Shown: piece after piece, positions 32,188-43,490 of the stretch
Layout: every line of letters starts with the position of its first letter
Position numbering within the stretch: the first letter of the stretch is position 1
NCBI RefSeq assembly: GCF_050947875.1
Contig: NC_134568.1
Location: 202,459,729-202,523,728 of the forward strand
From: Dermacentor variabilis
Lineage: Eukaryota > Arthropoda > Arachnida > Ixodida > Ixodidae
Direction: 5' to 3'
DNA length: 64,000 nucleotides
The notes under the pieces: model-generated
Told to the model about the DNA's origin: nothing
Seen by the model: only the letters and a program-made list of their open reading frames with translations
Databases searched by the model: none
Made by a program: the position numbers and the translations under genes

Positions 32188-32825
32188 TAAGTCTGGCTAA
32201 GCTAGTGCTTAACTGAACTTGATCATCATGGCAAGTAATCTCTTTAAAGTTAAGACAATCATCTGCGAACAATCTGATGTTAACGTGTGGATGAATGGTG
32301 CTAATTATATCATTAATATAGATTAGGAAAAGAATCGGGCTGAATACGCTTCCTTGAGGTACTCCAGACGGAGCTGGTAATTCCGTAGAAGCGTGGCCCT
32401 TAACGTTTACGAACTGACTACGGTTTGAAAGGTAGGCTCTTATCCAATTTATGATAAATTTAGGAAGGCCGAGCTCAGCAAGTTTTCCAAGAAGTTTACC
32501 ATGAGGGACGCGATCAAACGCTTTACTGAAATCAAGGATGATAGGATCAACTTGTCCGTAAGAATCAAACGTAAGAGCGATTTCGTGAACAGTTGTTAAA
32601 AGTTGCGTGCATGTCGACAGTTTCTTTCGAAGGCCATGCTGAAATGGAGAGAGCAAGTTGTTACTCTCAAGAAAATTAGTTACGTAGTGAGCGATGGTGT
32701 GTTCTAGTGTTTACAGCACGTGGATGTCAACGAAATGGGACGATAGTTTTCAATGCTTAGGCGATCACCTTTCTTGTGGGCTGCAGTGACACGAGTCACA
32801 CGCCAGTCATTAGGTAAAGTTGCTG
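32188..32825 (-). pseudogene. CR1-like ORF2, reverse transcriptase core
   Basis: Minus-strand segments in order are LPNDWRVTRVTAAHKKGD, IENYRPISLTS (RT motif 1-2), a stop, then in another frame SPFQHGLRKKLST, PIILDFSKAFDRVPHG (catalytic Asp), APSGVPQGSVFSPILFLIYI (the PQG loop) and RLFADDC (catalytic pair intact). The frame shifts near 32660-32710. RT motifs 1-5 are all recognisable, so the loss of function is recent compared with the LINEs at 4.9-9.6 kb. Confidence 0.85.
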
Positions 32826-32828
32826 TGC

Positions 32829-34160
32829 TCATAATAAAGAAAAGACAGCTGTTAAGATGTGTGGAACAGGCTTGGCGTAACGGCGAAGAAAATAATTTGG
32901 TATGCCATCCGGCTCCCGAGAAGATTTTTCTTGAACATTAAGCAATAAGGAAAACACGCGTTTAAAAGAAATGAAGTCTGACATTTGGCAAGGAGAAGAC
33001 AAGGCTTCCATGACTCTATCAGCGCGGGTGAACACAGAATGGAAATATTCATTTATTATGTTAGATATTTCCTGAGGATTGGTGATCACAATGTCGCGTT
33101 GCCTTATTTCTTGCAAATGTGTGTTTGCACTGCCAAGATATCGCCAAAATTTATATTGACTGGTTTTCATGTAATTCGGCAAAGTATTAGAAAAATATTT
33201 TTGTCGGGCAAAAGACAATGCGTCTGAAAGCTGGACTTGCAGGTGGCGAATAACTTCAGGGTTTTTGTTCCGGCGCTTTTTGGCGCGTTTTAACCTGCGT
33301 TTTATATGTGTAATTTTTCTGTCAATCCATGGGTTTCTTTGTTGTGGTTTAATACGTTTAGTCGGCACGAAGGCATCAATACAGTAGTTAACGCAGGTCA
33401 CAAACACATGCCACAGTGAAGTAACATCAGTTTTTGGTAAGTTGTCGACCAGCTTCCAAAGTTCATCAAGGATAGATTGATGATTGGCATTAATAAAGTC
33501 TTTAACAGTTTTGCAGGGCTTATCAAGCCTACTACTGACCAGCACAAGCTTGTGGTCAGATATGCCGTCTTCTACTCGGACGTCGAGCGCTGTCATATTT
33601 TTGCTAAGAAATACAAGATCCAAAATTGAACCAATATCAGCATTGTCACGTGGGTTTTCGAGCACATCTTTCTCCATGTCACATGCAAATATTATGTCGG
33701 CAAGAGGGCTATCGGCCAGTTGCATCTCGAGCCTGTGCAGCCAATTAACTGCGGGTAGGTTGAAATTGCCCGCCATGATAATTTTCCGGTGTTTCAGTAC
33801 AGTCATGTAGTCACGCAGTGAGGACAAGAACTCGGGAGGGGATGATCGTGGCCTATAAACTGCGCATACCACAACTCCATGTCCCCAACAATTAACTTTC
33901 AAAAACAGACTCTTATGGTTTTCGACCTGAAGAAGTATTTCTGCGGAAAACATGCTTTTTAGAATAATCGCAATACCTCCTCCCTGCGATCCACGGTCCC
34001 GACAGAAAATCTTTTGTGATGGTGATACCAGTATTTCGTTGCTAACACCATCATGCAGCCAGGTTTCCGTGACAATTGCAATATGGGGGTCGTATCTGAA
34101 GAGGAGGCATTCAAGTTGTTCTACCTTATTTATTATACTTCTGGCATTGAAATTTAGCAC
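32829..34160 (-). pseudogene. CR1-like ORF2, APE endonuclease and linker
   Basis: A 443-codon open frame reads LNFNARSIINKVEQ (strand 1 with Asn), HIAIVTETWLHDG (metal-binding Glu), GGGIAIILKS, CAVYRPRSSPPEF, IIMAGNFNLPAVNW, ILDLVFLS and GISDHKLVL (the SDH end). The catalytic GDFN is changed to GNFN, so this copy's endonuclease is probably inactive. A linker with WIDRKITHIKRRLKRAKK and a FWRYLG segment follows, then KSSREPDGIPNYFLRR, the start of RT. The frame has no in-frame ATG at its start and is in the same frame as the end of ORF1, from which a single TGA separates it. Confidence 0.85.
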
Positions 34161-34193
34161 GCGCAGGGTTTTATAAATGGCGCACGTGTTCTG

Positions 34194-34973
34194 TCATGCA
34201 TTACTAAAAGTTTTGTTTTCGCGGCTCACGACAACTTGTTGAGATATGCTGTCACCCCAAGCATAAACGCAGCCATCAAATTTCAGTTTGTAATTGATAA
34301 GAAAAGCACGTTTTCCATTGTCGACATCCCGTTTGACAGTTTCCCAAAGAAGTTTTCGTTTTCTCAGAGTTTCTTTGCTGTAATCATTCTGGATAGATAT
34401 ACCACTACCCTTAAGCTTACGAACGTTGCGAAAAACGGCCTCTTTTTCCAAAAAGTCCTGGAAATATACGATAACAGGTCTTTTTCCTGGCTGTCTTCCA
34501 AGACGATGAATACGCGCGATGGATTTGCATGATTGCTGCAGTCTTTTGAAAAATGTCATCAATGACTGCTTTTCTTACCATTTTATCATCTTCATCGTCT
34601 TGCTCTTTGACACCGAAAACAACTAAGTTTGATCGGCGACTGCGGTCTTCGAGGTCAGTTAGTTTTTCGTTTTGTTTCATAACCACTTGATCTAAAGCCC
34701 GAATTTTATCTTCTACTGTTTGAATTTGGGAGTTTTTTTTTTGCTAATTTCTAGCAGTAGCTTATCGATTGCATTCAATCTTGTATTAAGAGTGGCAACG
34801 GCTTGTTCTTTCGATGTAAGACGCTCCCGAATACCAGTTAGCTCAGTTAATAGGCTTGCTTGCCCTGACTGAAGGCTGTCAAACATTTCTTCAACTGTAG
34901 GGCCTGGGTTTTCTTCAATGTCTCCACAGACAAGCAATTTACGTATACAGAAACAGTCGTAACCAATTGACAA
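34194..34973 (-). pseudogene. CR1-like ORF1 with N-terminal 2A-like motif
   Basis: The N-terminal segment (34973-34713) reads FCIRKLLVCGDIEENPGP; GDIEENPGP at 34925-34899 matches the 2A consensus D-(V/I)-E-x-N-P-G-P. A likely coiled coil follows (LLTELTGIRERLTSKEQAVA, TLNTRLNAIDKLLLEI). A frameshift in an A/T run near 34740 moves the frame. The next part reads LTDLEDRSRRSNLVVFGV, then back in the first frame SIARIHRLGRQPGKRPVIVY, RKLKGSGISIQNDYS and TLRKRKLLWETV, which is the layout of an L1-ORF1p-like RRM and C-terminal domain. Upstream I see no in-frame ATG; an ATG at 34978-34976 is one frame off. Confidence 0.75.
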
Positions 34974-34990
34974 GCATGTCCGTTACTTCT

Positions 34991-35480
34991 AGTGAACATT
35001 AATGCCGTTGCAAAACAACTCCCGAGAGATATTAGAAGTAACGGGAGGATTAATCATCGTCACAGTCATGCTGAAGGCGTCCTTTCACGGTGCAGAGAGT
35101 GAGTCTCTCGACGGTTGGCTAGTGTCCTTCATATCGTGTAGTCTGCGCGAACCTCTCTAGGCGCTTTTAATGGCCCAGAGTTCGCTTCATGAAAGACGCT
35201 GTAAAACTGAACTCTTTCGTCACACCCAGAAACTGAGAAGTTCTACCGCCAATAAAATTATCAGTCTCCGGAGAGGTGAAGCGATAAGCGCAGTCAGACG
35301 CACGCCTTATTTCATTTCGGAAGGAGCGATAAGGATTAGCTCTAACTCTTGGAAGCCTCTATAGCGTTGCTCACGTGTCTCTCTTTGGGCTTCCGTCAAG
35401 ACATCCTATTGTGCGCATAGTTGCTCCCACTTGAACTTCGCTTCACGTTACACACTCAGCCACGATGCATCTTAGTGGCC
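34991..35480. other. anonymous DNA, possibly LINE 5' UTR
   Basis: No recognised coding region. The block next to 34990 has an imperfect hairpin (CCGTTACTTCTA / TAGAAGTAACGG). It could belong to the 5' UTR of the CR1-like LINE. Confidence 0.35.
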
Positions 35481-35489
35481 ATACAATGT

Positions 35490-36545
35490 TGCCTTTATTG
35501 AAGTAGGAGGAGGAGAAGGAAATAAAGAGACAAGGCAGGGATAGTTAACCAGAAATGCGTCTGGTTGGCTACCCTACTCTGGGGGAGGGGAAAGAGAGAA
35601 TAGAAAGATAAGATAGAGAGAGGGAGGGGAGGGGAGGAAAGCCGCGGTCAGCTCGCGCACGCGTGCGGTGGGTCTGAGCGAGTCAAAGGCGTTCACATAG
35701 GCCAGTCACCCTCAAGAAAGACAAAAGTGCCTTCACAGCTTTGTGGGCCGACGAGCGATGGGGACGGTCTTCAAGTAGCGCCTCCACAGACAACGGCCGT
35801 TCGTCCAGTCGTCGCAATGCGATTGATAATGTTTGTCTTTCTCACTGAAATCGATGACAATGGCACAATAAATGTTCGTTGTTCTCTTTCACGCTGCAGT
35901 CGTCGCATGCAGCATGGTCGGTGATTCCAATCAAAGTAATGTACGCCTTCGTGAAAGCCACTCCCAACCACAGCCGGTATGCATTGTAGAAGCGTTGCCT
36001 CACGTCGGTGAAGCCCGGGTGGAGGTCGGAGTAGGAGCGAAGGCAATGTTCGTGCAACCTGATGCGCTTTATATTTGGGGTGTTCCACTCTATTAAAGAG
36101 AGCTTGCGTGCCAGGTGACGAAGCTGCCTTGCAGTGTCTGTCCTGGAAAGAGGAATGGGAACGCTGTGTTCTTGATGTGACTGTCTGGCAGCTTTGCTTG
36201 ATCATTTCCACTGATCTCGCAATGGCCAGGTAGCCACTGGAAAACAATTTCCGAAACGTCGTGAAGTTTGACGATTTCATATGTTAGCTGTTCGTGAGCT
36301 CTACGTCGGAAAACTGACTGCATGCTGTGTAAAGCCAGTCTTGAGTCGGAAAACACGGCCCATGTACCAGGACTCTCTGTGTCAATAAATTAAAGCGCAC
36401 TGCGCAGAACCGTGAGTTCTGCAGCCGTGTACGTCGTGACATGTGGCCCCTTGAATAGCACTGCTACTCCTCTTACCGGTGTAAACACGGCGCCCCCAGA
36501 ACTGGTCGATGTGGTCAGTCTGTCAGTATAGATGTGTACGTGGCT
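35490..36545 (-). mobile_element. I-group LINE 3' part (second subfamily)
   Basis: On the minus strand, RNase H begins at about 36540 with VHIYTDRL (YTD catalytic start, TAAELTVLRSA with Glu, WAVFSDSRLALHSM with Asp) and FQWLPGHCEISGNDQA. A C-terminal Cys-rich region follows (LRSYSDLHPGFTDV, YRLWLGVAFTKAYI, GITDHAACDDC). It ends in a purine-rich 3' UTR finishing with a GGAAATAAAGAGAC block read in reverse near 35520. Several stops and frameshifts are present. Related to, but clearly diverged from, the I-group copies at 5.2-7.4 kb and 55.2-55.6 kb. Confidence 0.8.
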
Positions 36546-36799
36546 ACTGTATTAACGCGATAGCGTTAAGGAGCCTGCGTGTCGCATTAAATCCGACGTC
36601 GGCGCCCGGCGTCAGCCGTCGCATCGGCAAAAAGTTTGTCGCACCACACATACCCAGGCCGTTTATGTGACGCAAGCAATTCACTGAACAACTTGAATTT
36701 CTCAAGCTAAAATACGGGAAAAAATCGTACACTACTACTTACACACATGCTACAAACATGATAGCTCTCTGATTGTAATTTGAATATACGAGAAAACAT
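36546..36799. repeat. insert with TTAACGCGATAGCGTTAA hairpin
   Basis: At 36552-36569 TTAACGC-GATA-GCGTTAA forms a perfect 7-bp hairpin. The segment lies between the RNase H and RT fragments of the I-group LINE, shorter than the LINE sequence it replaces, so it is probably an insertion accompanied by a deletion. No coding. Confidence 0.4.
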
Positions 36800-37095
36800 A
36801 ACTCGGTTACGCGAAAACTCAAACAAACCCCTTTTCCAGCGTTTCTACAATGCACAAACCGAAGACGGCGTCCGCCATATGCGAACGCCGGCAATATCTC
36901 ATACCGGAGGAACCCAACAAACAACACCCAGTACAGCTGTAACATGGAGTGTGTGGACACCCCCCCCAGTTCTTTCCTGCAAGGAACCTGAACAGATGAC
37001 AAATAGCAATCAGTCGCTTTTTCACGTGGTTCACGTGAGGAGTCCAGGACGAGCCTCTGTCAGTCACAACACCCAAGAACCTGTTTTATTGAAGT
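36800..37095 (-). pseudogene. I-group LINE RT/thumb fragment
   Basis: The minus strand reads FLGVVTDRGSSWTPHVNHV then KKRLIAICHLFRFLAGKNWG, and after a frameshift HSMLQLYWVLFVGFLRYEI and PAFAYGG. These align with GVIIDRDLCWSPHVAYMKRR...KYLSGKTWG...LKLYRALFLS of the copy at 5.5 kb. It probably belongs to the same insertion as 35490-36545. Confidence 0.8.
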
Positions 37096-37099
37096 ACCG

Positions 37100-38647
37100 T
37101 ACTCAGGTTTATATATAACAGATTAAGAGAATGTGCCGGGCGTCAATAGTTATTGTTTGTGTTTGTAGACACCCCGGTTTTGCTTTCGAGGATGGAAAGT
37201 AAGTGCTCGTCGCATGTGCTTGCCATCAATAAATTACATGGAGAAGAATAATGGTGTTAGCCGGTGAGAATCAGCATTCCTGAGCGTACACCAAGTTATC
37301 AGGAGCTTCTCTGCGTCCGTTATAAGGCCAATACTTGCGCACCTTGAAGTCACATAAGACATCTTGCTAAAAATAGCGGATAGCCCGGAATGATAGCGCA
37401 GACGTGCCGTCGCAAATCACATCTGGCCTTCTGTTTTCTTCGCACTCAAGGAAGACAAGTATAATTCAGTTGCACTATATAGTTTCCGTACTATTATTTG
37501 CTTTCGCGAGGAATATACGTCATGTGGGGCGCTTTGATGATTTTCGCTCATTTGATTATTTTCGCGCATGTTCTCGACCGCCTGCAGGTCTGTTCAAGCT
37601 TGCAGAATGCGTCAAGAGTTAGCTTTTCCGATGTGCATTGCGTGCACTTGACAGACAACACTCGAGCCGCCTGTATTTACGATATTTCAGAAGCAGTGAA
37701 TAAAGGATTAAAGCTGCTAAGAGAGCGAAACAGAACGTATATCGACTTTCTCGGCTTGAATATATATATATATATATAAAAGCAAGAAACAAAGAAAGCG
37801 TTAATAGACGGCCACATAAAACCCGGAGCTAACGTGGAAGCTCAGACAGTGGGAAGACTATAATATACTATGCGAGGATTCTCGTGATGTGCGATAGCGG
37901 TGGCTCGAGGAAAGCGAGGCTGCGTCGGCTCTCCGTCTTGATCGCCGGAACCAGCGTTCAGGGCCGCGCCCCTGTGGGGTCGCTTGCCCGCTCAATTTCT
38001 TCTTCATCTCGGCCGCGACAGGCTCTGTGCGACGCCGCGCTATTTGACAACTCGTCAATGCTTTGCGTGTCATTTGCGTGGCAGGCGTCTATGCGTGCAG
38101 GCGCGCATACGGACGCAGTTGATGTATGTTGCTCTGTCTCATTCGATTTAGTGTGGAGGCGCGAAATGGCACGATTGTGCGCCATGCGAGGTGTGTACGG
38201 CTCGCAATAAAAAAGTAAGACGGCATCGTTATCGATAACATCGATTCGCTTTTAAAGTTGTGATCACAGAGAAAACAGCAAGCGAAGAAGTGGCGGCCTG
38301 AAGACGCTGTGGAAGGAAATCCTCGTCAAAATGCAGCGCACCCTGTTATCGCGGTGCACATCGATGCACGTTCAAGTCCGCGTGAGCTATGTTCAGTGCA
38401 CTTTGCCGCCGCTGTCTAGTTAATGCGCCTGTATGAACCTCCGCCACTGTGTTATCGTGCCGCCCTTACCTACCTTAAAGCGAGAGTATTAAAAAAAAAA
38501 GAGCGAATATTAAAAGGGAAATGTGAAGTCTGAATGAGCTTTAGAATTAGTATAATCACAAAGGCAGTGTCTCTTTAGATTTGTTAGGTGAAACAGCGGT
38601 CGTTATTTTCTGCTTGTGTAACTCCTGTGCACGTACAAGTTTTGATG
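37100..38647. other. anonymous DNA with a short (TA)n
   Basis: A (TA)n tract lies at about 37759-37778. The region 37880-38210 is CpG-rich with open frames on both strands but no domain I recognise. Confidence 0.4.
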
Positions 38648-38868
38648 GCCGCTCGCTGCTAAGCACAAGGTCGCGGTATCAAATCCCGGTTATACGGCGG
38701 CCGAATTTCGATAAGGGGGGGAGGGATGCAAAAACACCCATTTTAGGTGCATGTTAAAGAACCGCAGGTGGTCACAATTAATCCGGAGTTCCCCACTACG
38801 GTGTGCCTCTTAATCAATCGTTGTTTCGGCACGTAAAACCTCATAATTAAGTTTTGATGGTACACCTG
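38648..38868 (+). mobile_element. tRNA-derived SINE, near full length
   Basis: A tRNA-like head (GCTGCTAAGCACAAGGTCG then GGTATCAAATCCC, resembling A-box and B-box spacing) is followed by GGCGGCCGAATTTCGATAAG, a GCAAAAACACCC block, TTTTAGGTGCATGTTAAAG, CCACTACGGTGTGCCTC and a 3' end with GGCACGTAAAACCTCATAAT. The same body occurs at 26651-26812. The family name is not asserted. Confidence 0.75.
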
Positions 38869-39385
38869 CGGCAACAAGCACGACCAGGACATTACGTTGG
38901 CCGTTTGTTTCTTGTTGACTAGAACTTTCGAGCGTATGTTCCTCGTCTAGTGTTCCACTAAGTGGGCACCAGCCCGCTTGTAGATTTTGCTGCTTTGCTT
39001 TCTTCCTGTAATTTATTTGTCGGCACTACGAAAGAAGTAAAGAGAAACCCCATTGCTCGCTGACTGGTGCACTCATTAATGTCCAGCCAAGTGCCGCCGA
39101 GAGTCCAAATAAAACAAAAGTTTCTCTTTTTCAAATTCGACCCTTGATGGTGTGAGAATGTCTAGGACGTGTTTTTACGGCTGTTATCTCACAGGCAGTC
39201 AGGCTGGAGCTTAGATAACGTTTCCAGTTGCCTGTCACGAGGCGACGCCAGCTCACAATCTCTTCTGCTAACTTCTCTGATACAGTAATCGCCGTCTCGC
39301 ACGTTCTTTTCGTCGTCGAGGGAATTCTTCGTCCTCCGACATGCACCGCGTGCCTCGCAAGCCGCAGTAGCTCTTCTTAGTAGTA

Positions 39386-39544
39386 AAAGCAGCGCAGAAG
39401 GAACTGCAACACAGAAGTACACAGGACAAGTGCTAACTGTAAAAGCAGCGCAAAAGGAACGGCAACACGAGACAAAGAAGTACACTGGACAGGCGCTGAG
39501 TTCTGTGTATTTTTGTGTCCTGTGTAGCCGTTCCTTTTGCTCTG
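39386..39544. repeat. foldback-like repeat with duplicated left arm
   Basis: Two direct copies of GTAAAAGCAGCGC(A/G)(A/G)AAGGAAC...GTACAC(A/T)GGACA(A/G) (about 39386-39435 and 39439-39491) are followed by an inverted copy ending CCGTTCCTTTTGCTCTG (39527-39543). The centre has GGACAGGCGCTGAGTTC. It resembles the palindromes at 9328 and 63319. Confidence 0.6.
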
Positions 39545-42103
39545 TTTCTGCTATGAAGATCAACGAACTCTCGCAGTTTTACGTTCTATTGTATATCTCT
39601 TCAGTGCGTACACAGGCATTGACGAGCTTATGGAGTCTTAGTCGGCAGAGCGCCATAGCCGCGTTATTCTGTCATTCTAGGAATCGAAACGCCGCCTCAC
39701 AGCCCCGGCTCGAGCTGTGAGGCAGAGTTGTATTTTCGCTATTGCCTTTTGAGAGACTCGCATTTATAGCTCGATTCCCTTCTGCACCGGTACATGCACT
39801 GTTGCCCAATGACTGGGGAACTTTATCAAAATCTTTGGCAAGATCATCGAGAATGTGTGAGATGGGTGTCGTATATAGTTCGTGCATGACGAAATCTAGT
39901 TGCCACCGTGCCGATAGGTGTACGTCATATTTAATACCATGAAAATTGCCAAATATACGAGCAGTAAGAGTAATACAATAGCCGAGATGCGCAACACGTT
40001 ATTTTTGTCCATATATATTTATGCAAACAAACAAATGAACGAACCATGCAAAGAACAATGAATGAACAAACTGGGTGACTGACTGAATGGCTAGAGAGAG
40101 AGAGAGAGAGAGAATGCTCTATAGATATACCTATAAGTATACCTCCGCGAGGAGGACCATGGACAGCTGGTCGGCGAAGGCCGCCGACGCCAGCCACAGC
40201 CGCCAGTGGGGAGGTGGGGTATGGGGGTAGTGAGGGGATTGTCTGATCTGTGCTCACAGATACGACTCACTGGACTTTTACGAAATCGTACTTTTCTCTT
40301 GCTGCTTGCGCCGTGGTTTCTTATAGGCACTTATAGTATCGTCGCTTTTGGTTGTTTTGCGGCCTCTTCTGTGCTTGCAGAGACCTATTTTTGCTGCCCC
40401 AAACTCTCGGAATGCGAGCTGTATCTAAAGTGTACCGTGTGCCAGTGCACTGTATACCGTATCGTAACAGAGATACGCTGCCAGCTAGTCGAAACTGCTG
40501 TGCCTCTTTGCTTATGAGCCGTGGGTGGTTTGTTGCCGCCGCCTTTTATGCCTCATGAGGCTACGAGCCGGATCCTGTCTCGACTAATGCCACTTGCATG
40601 CTCGCAATTAAGCGGCATTACCATGAGCGATAGTATTCCTACATAGGCAGCAAATATTTCAGCAAGGAAACAGTGCATCACTGGATCTTCGTTTCTATGA
40701 CGGCGCTATTATTTACAGCAAGAGAAGCGAGCCTCATTATCCGAGTGCGCATCGACAGGTATCAATAGTTGGCACTAATGGGAATGCAAGCCCTGCGGTT
40801 GATTCGGCGTGGGCTCTAGCTTTCGTATTACCCTAAGCGATCAGCTGACTAGATTTCAAAATAAATCTTGCATCGCGAAGCAGTTGCAGCTTTCTGCATT
40901 GGTGCATCTCGGCTGAGGTGCGAACGTATATCGTGTACAGCCTCAGGTGGCTACACTATAGTGCAGGTGCATTTGCCTGTTTGAGAAAGCTGCTTGAGGA
41001 CTTTACTTCATAATCTGTCAAGACAATGGCTTGAATACCGTGACCATTTATTATTCAGAAAATGCGTTCAGAAAAGCGATTTCCCCACTGCTGCTTTTAC
41101 CACAGCGGTAACCATTTTAACATGACCGCGGGTGGCAATTAGAGAAGCATTTATGAAATTTAACATTATTAGCGTTTTGACGAACGCGTCACACCATAGA
41201 TGTTAATGCGGGGCTTGAAATCCGTCGTCCAAAGAGCTCATGACCATTTTTTTTTAATTGAAGGACGCTGACGCTGCTAATTTCCGCGGAGTAATAATCT
41301 ACGGCCAGTTGCACCTGGAAAACTGAAACTCCAATGCCGAAGAACCCAAGAGCTTAAGAGTCGTGAGACGCCCATGAAGGACGCGATTGTTTCCGCCTCA
41401 CCGTCGGGCGTGCATGAACGAACGTTTTTGTCGCACCGCAATCTCCCCCGCTTTATGCTCGTCCGACCGTGCATGGAAGCAGTCATTTCACAACAGTCAC
41501 GGGCTTCAATAGTCGTATTATGGTCGATTGTCTGACTCTTTCAGGAAAAAGGTTAATTAGCGTAACTTTCATAATTTGTCGGCCTACAGGCCTACTATAC
41601 CTCGAGTCCCTTTAAAGTGTCTGACGAAATCGCTCAAGTATAAAGATTTTAACGCATTTTCTGAAACACCACTTATAAGAATCAAGCAACGCACATAGCG
41701 AGGCAACAAAAAGAGAGCCATGTCCTTGTATATATAAGCGATATCGTGCCGTTCTTCTCATTCTGCTGAAAAAAAAAATGTGTTAACTTTGTAGTATTCA
41801 GTTTAATTTTACTAATTTTTTCCATAGCAGAAGAAAAGACGCGATGTGCCTCTACGACTTGATATTAATACGCGCACCTTGAGCTCTTCTTTCTTGAGTG
41901 CATTTTTTAAACGATGTTTTCATGGAAACGATAGCACGAATACCGTCTTTTATAGAACAACCCTGGGAACTCACTCGCGGGCAAGGGAGTGATTGATGGG
42001 ACGCGAATAGTTGTGTGCATTGTTATTATTCTCAACGTGAATAACGCCGATAAGGCCCGTGATTCTAATTATATGACCCTGGAACGTCTCGCACGCATGT
42101 GCA

Positions 42104-42104
<1 letters not shown>

Positions 42105-42169
<65 letters not shown>
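42105..42169. repeat. (TA)n microsatellite
   Basis: About 65 bp of uninterrupted TA. Confidence 0.95.
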
Positions 42170-42171
<2 letters not shown>

Positions 42172-43386
42172 CCGATCGTTTATCACCGAGGCTTCGACGA
42201 TGGCATCCCGTCTTATCATACGAGCCCCAGAAAACGGTTTCGGAAACATGAGACGTCTTTATCGGTTGCCGGCACCGGTTTCCTTGGCAACCGTTTTCCT
42301 GTATTCTGCGTTATATTGGGAGCGCTGGGAGCATCGTCCATCTTCATTGCGTTGTCAGTCGATAAATTCGACAGATGTTTTGGTTCTCTGAAATAGACCG
42401 GCATCATTTCCTCTTGAGGACCGCCCGTTTGGCAAGAAACCCTATTCATTCAGGCTTATTGGTTCGTCTTGCCGGAAAACTGCGTTAAAGGATGAACAGT
42501 GGTTAAAGCAAATAGGGAAAAACGGGTGCTATTGCATAAACATCGCACTTAAGCCCATTGGTGCTAGCACGTGAAATAATCTTTTGTTATGCTTTGCTAT
42601 ATGTATGTAAAAAAAAAGAACTGTTGAGAACTTTCTTGCAATTATTCTTTTTTTTTTCAGTTTATTGCGTAGCTAGGTCCCGCCTATTAAGGATACGCTT
42701 GCGAACAAGCTTTCACTCATGGAATACATTTTGCTCCCGTTATTGCTTATGTGTTGCAATATTCACACTAAAACTTTCTGCAATATCTAACTCCAAATTA
42801 TTTATTCACCAACAGTGTGTGTTATAGATATCACCCTCCCTTAGATGGTACTCAATGTTTTCATGCAGGACAACTTCGTCAAAGTGCAAATAATAGCACA
42901 CTAGCTTACCTTCGACCCATCCTTAAAGGGAAACACTTACTGCAGATAATTTCTGTGCTTTAAATTTAAACTTTATTTTAGCTGTGTGCGTAGAACAGTA
43001 AAAAAGGAAAAAGAAAACAAAAAGACGAATGTTGGTGACGGCAGTTGTTCAGAAAGTGCGCAAGAAGTTAATTGACATTGCCCGCAAGCACGCATTCCTT
43101 TCTCTGACTACAATTTTTTCGGGACGCGGATGTACGAAATCGTTCTCGGCGCTAGATATGCACAGATTTGAACGTTTTTGCTGAAGCACATTACACGCGT
43201 TTAAGTTCATACTTTGGGGTATGGCACGAATGAAACGAATGGGGGTGCATAAAATGATAATAGAATTTTGCAGATCCCACGCAATGTGGGAAATAATGTT
43301 ATGGTAAGCATTTTGCCGGAAGCAGGCTATCCAGCGTCGTCTGGGGTTGCGTAGAGGGCCGCTATCCCGTATGTATACCCGTTCGA

Positions 43387-43490
43387 AAAGCCGACGTTCG
43401 GTTTCGCCTCACGCGATTGGCCTAGACTGACGTAGGCCGCGATGGCGACGGAGCTGGACAATCCCGTGAGGTGAAATCGAACGTCGGCCA
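43387..43490. repeat. inverted repeat with 34-bp arms
   Basis: AAAGCCGACGTTCGGTTTCG (start of the left arm, 43387-43421) pairs with 43457-43490 (GTGAAATCGAACGTCGGCCA is its right part) with a few mismatches and a 35-bp loop. GC-rich and isolated. Confidence 0.7.

Larger units (their letters stand above)
30795..34990 (-). mobile_element. CR1-like LINE with 2A-bearing ORF1, split by a MITE
   Basis: This minus-strand LINE has ORF1 (34973 to 34194) and ORF2 (34160 to 30795) in order. ORF2 shows an APE endonuclease, reverse transcriptase and a C-terminal domain. The RT is interrupted by a 696-bp MITE (31492-32187). There are frameshifts in ORF1, near 32700, and between 31490 and 31200. It is the longest element in the window. 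The 3' UTR and end, somewhere below 30795, are not clear. Possible 5' UTR with the hairpin-like CCGTTACTTCTA ... TAGAAGTAACGG lies at 34980-35041. Confidence 0.85.
38869..43386. other. anonymous DNA with microsatellites and a foldback
   Basis: Contains a foldback-like block (39386-39544), (AG)n at about 40092-40112 and (TA)n at 42105-42169. No coding region was recognised in 4.5 kb. The 42186-42460 region has several short complementary GGTTTCC/GGAAACC blocks. Confidence 0.4.

Noticed and set aside
36546..36800. Helitron terminus suggested by the hairpin TTAACGCGATAGCGTTAA
   Set aside because: No CTRR end at the right distance and no 5' TC end could be paired with it.
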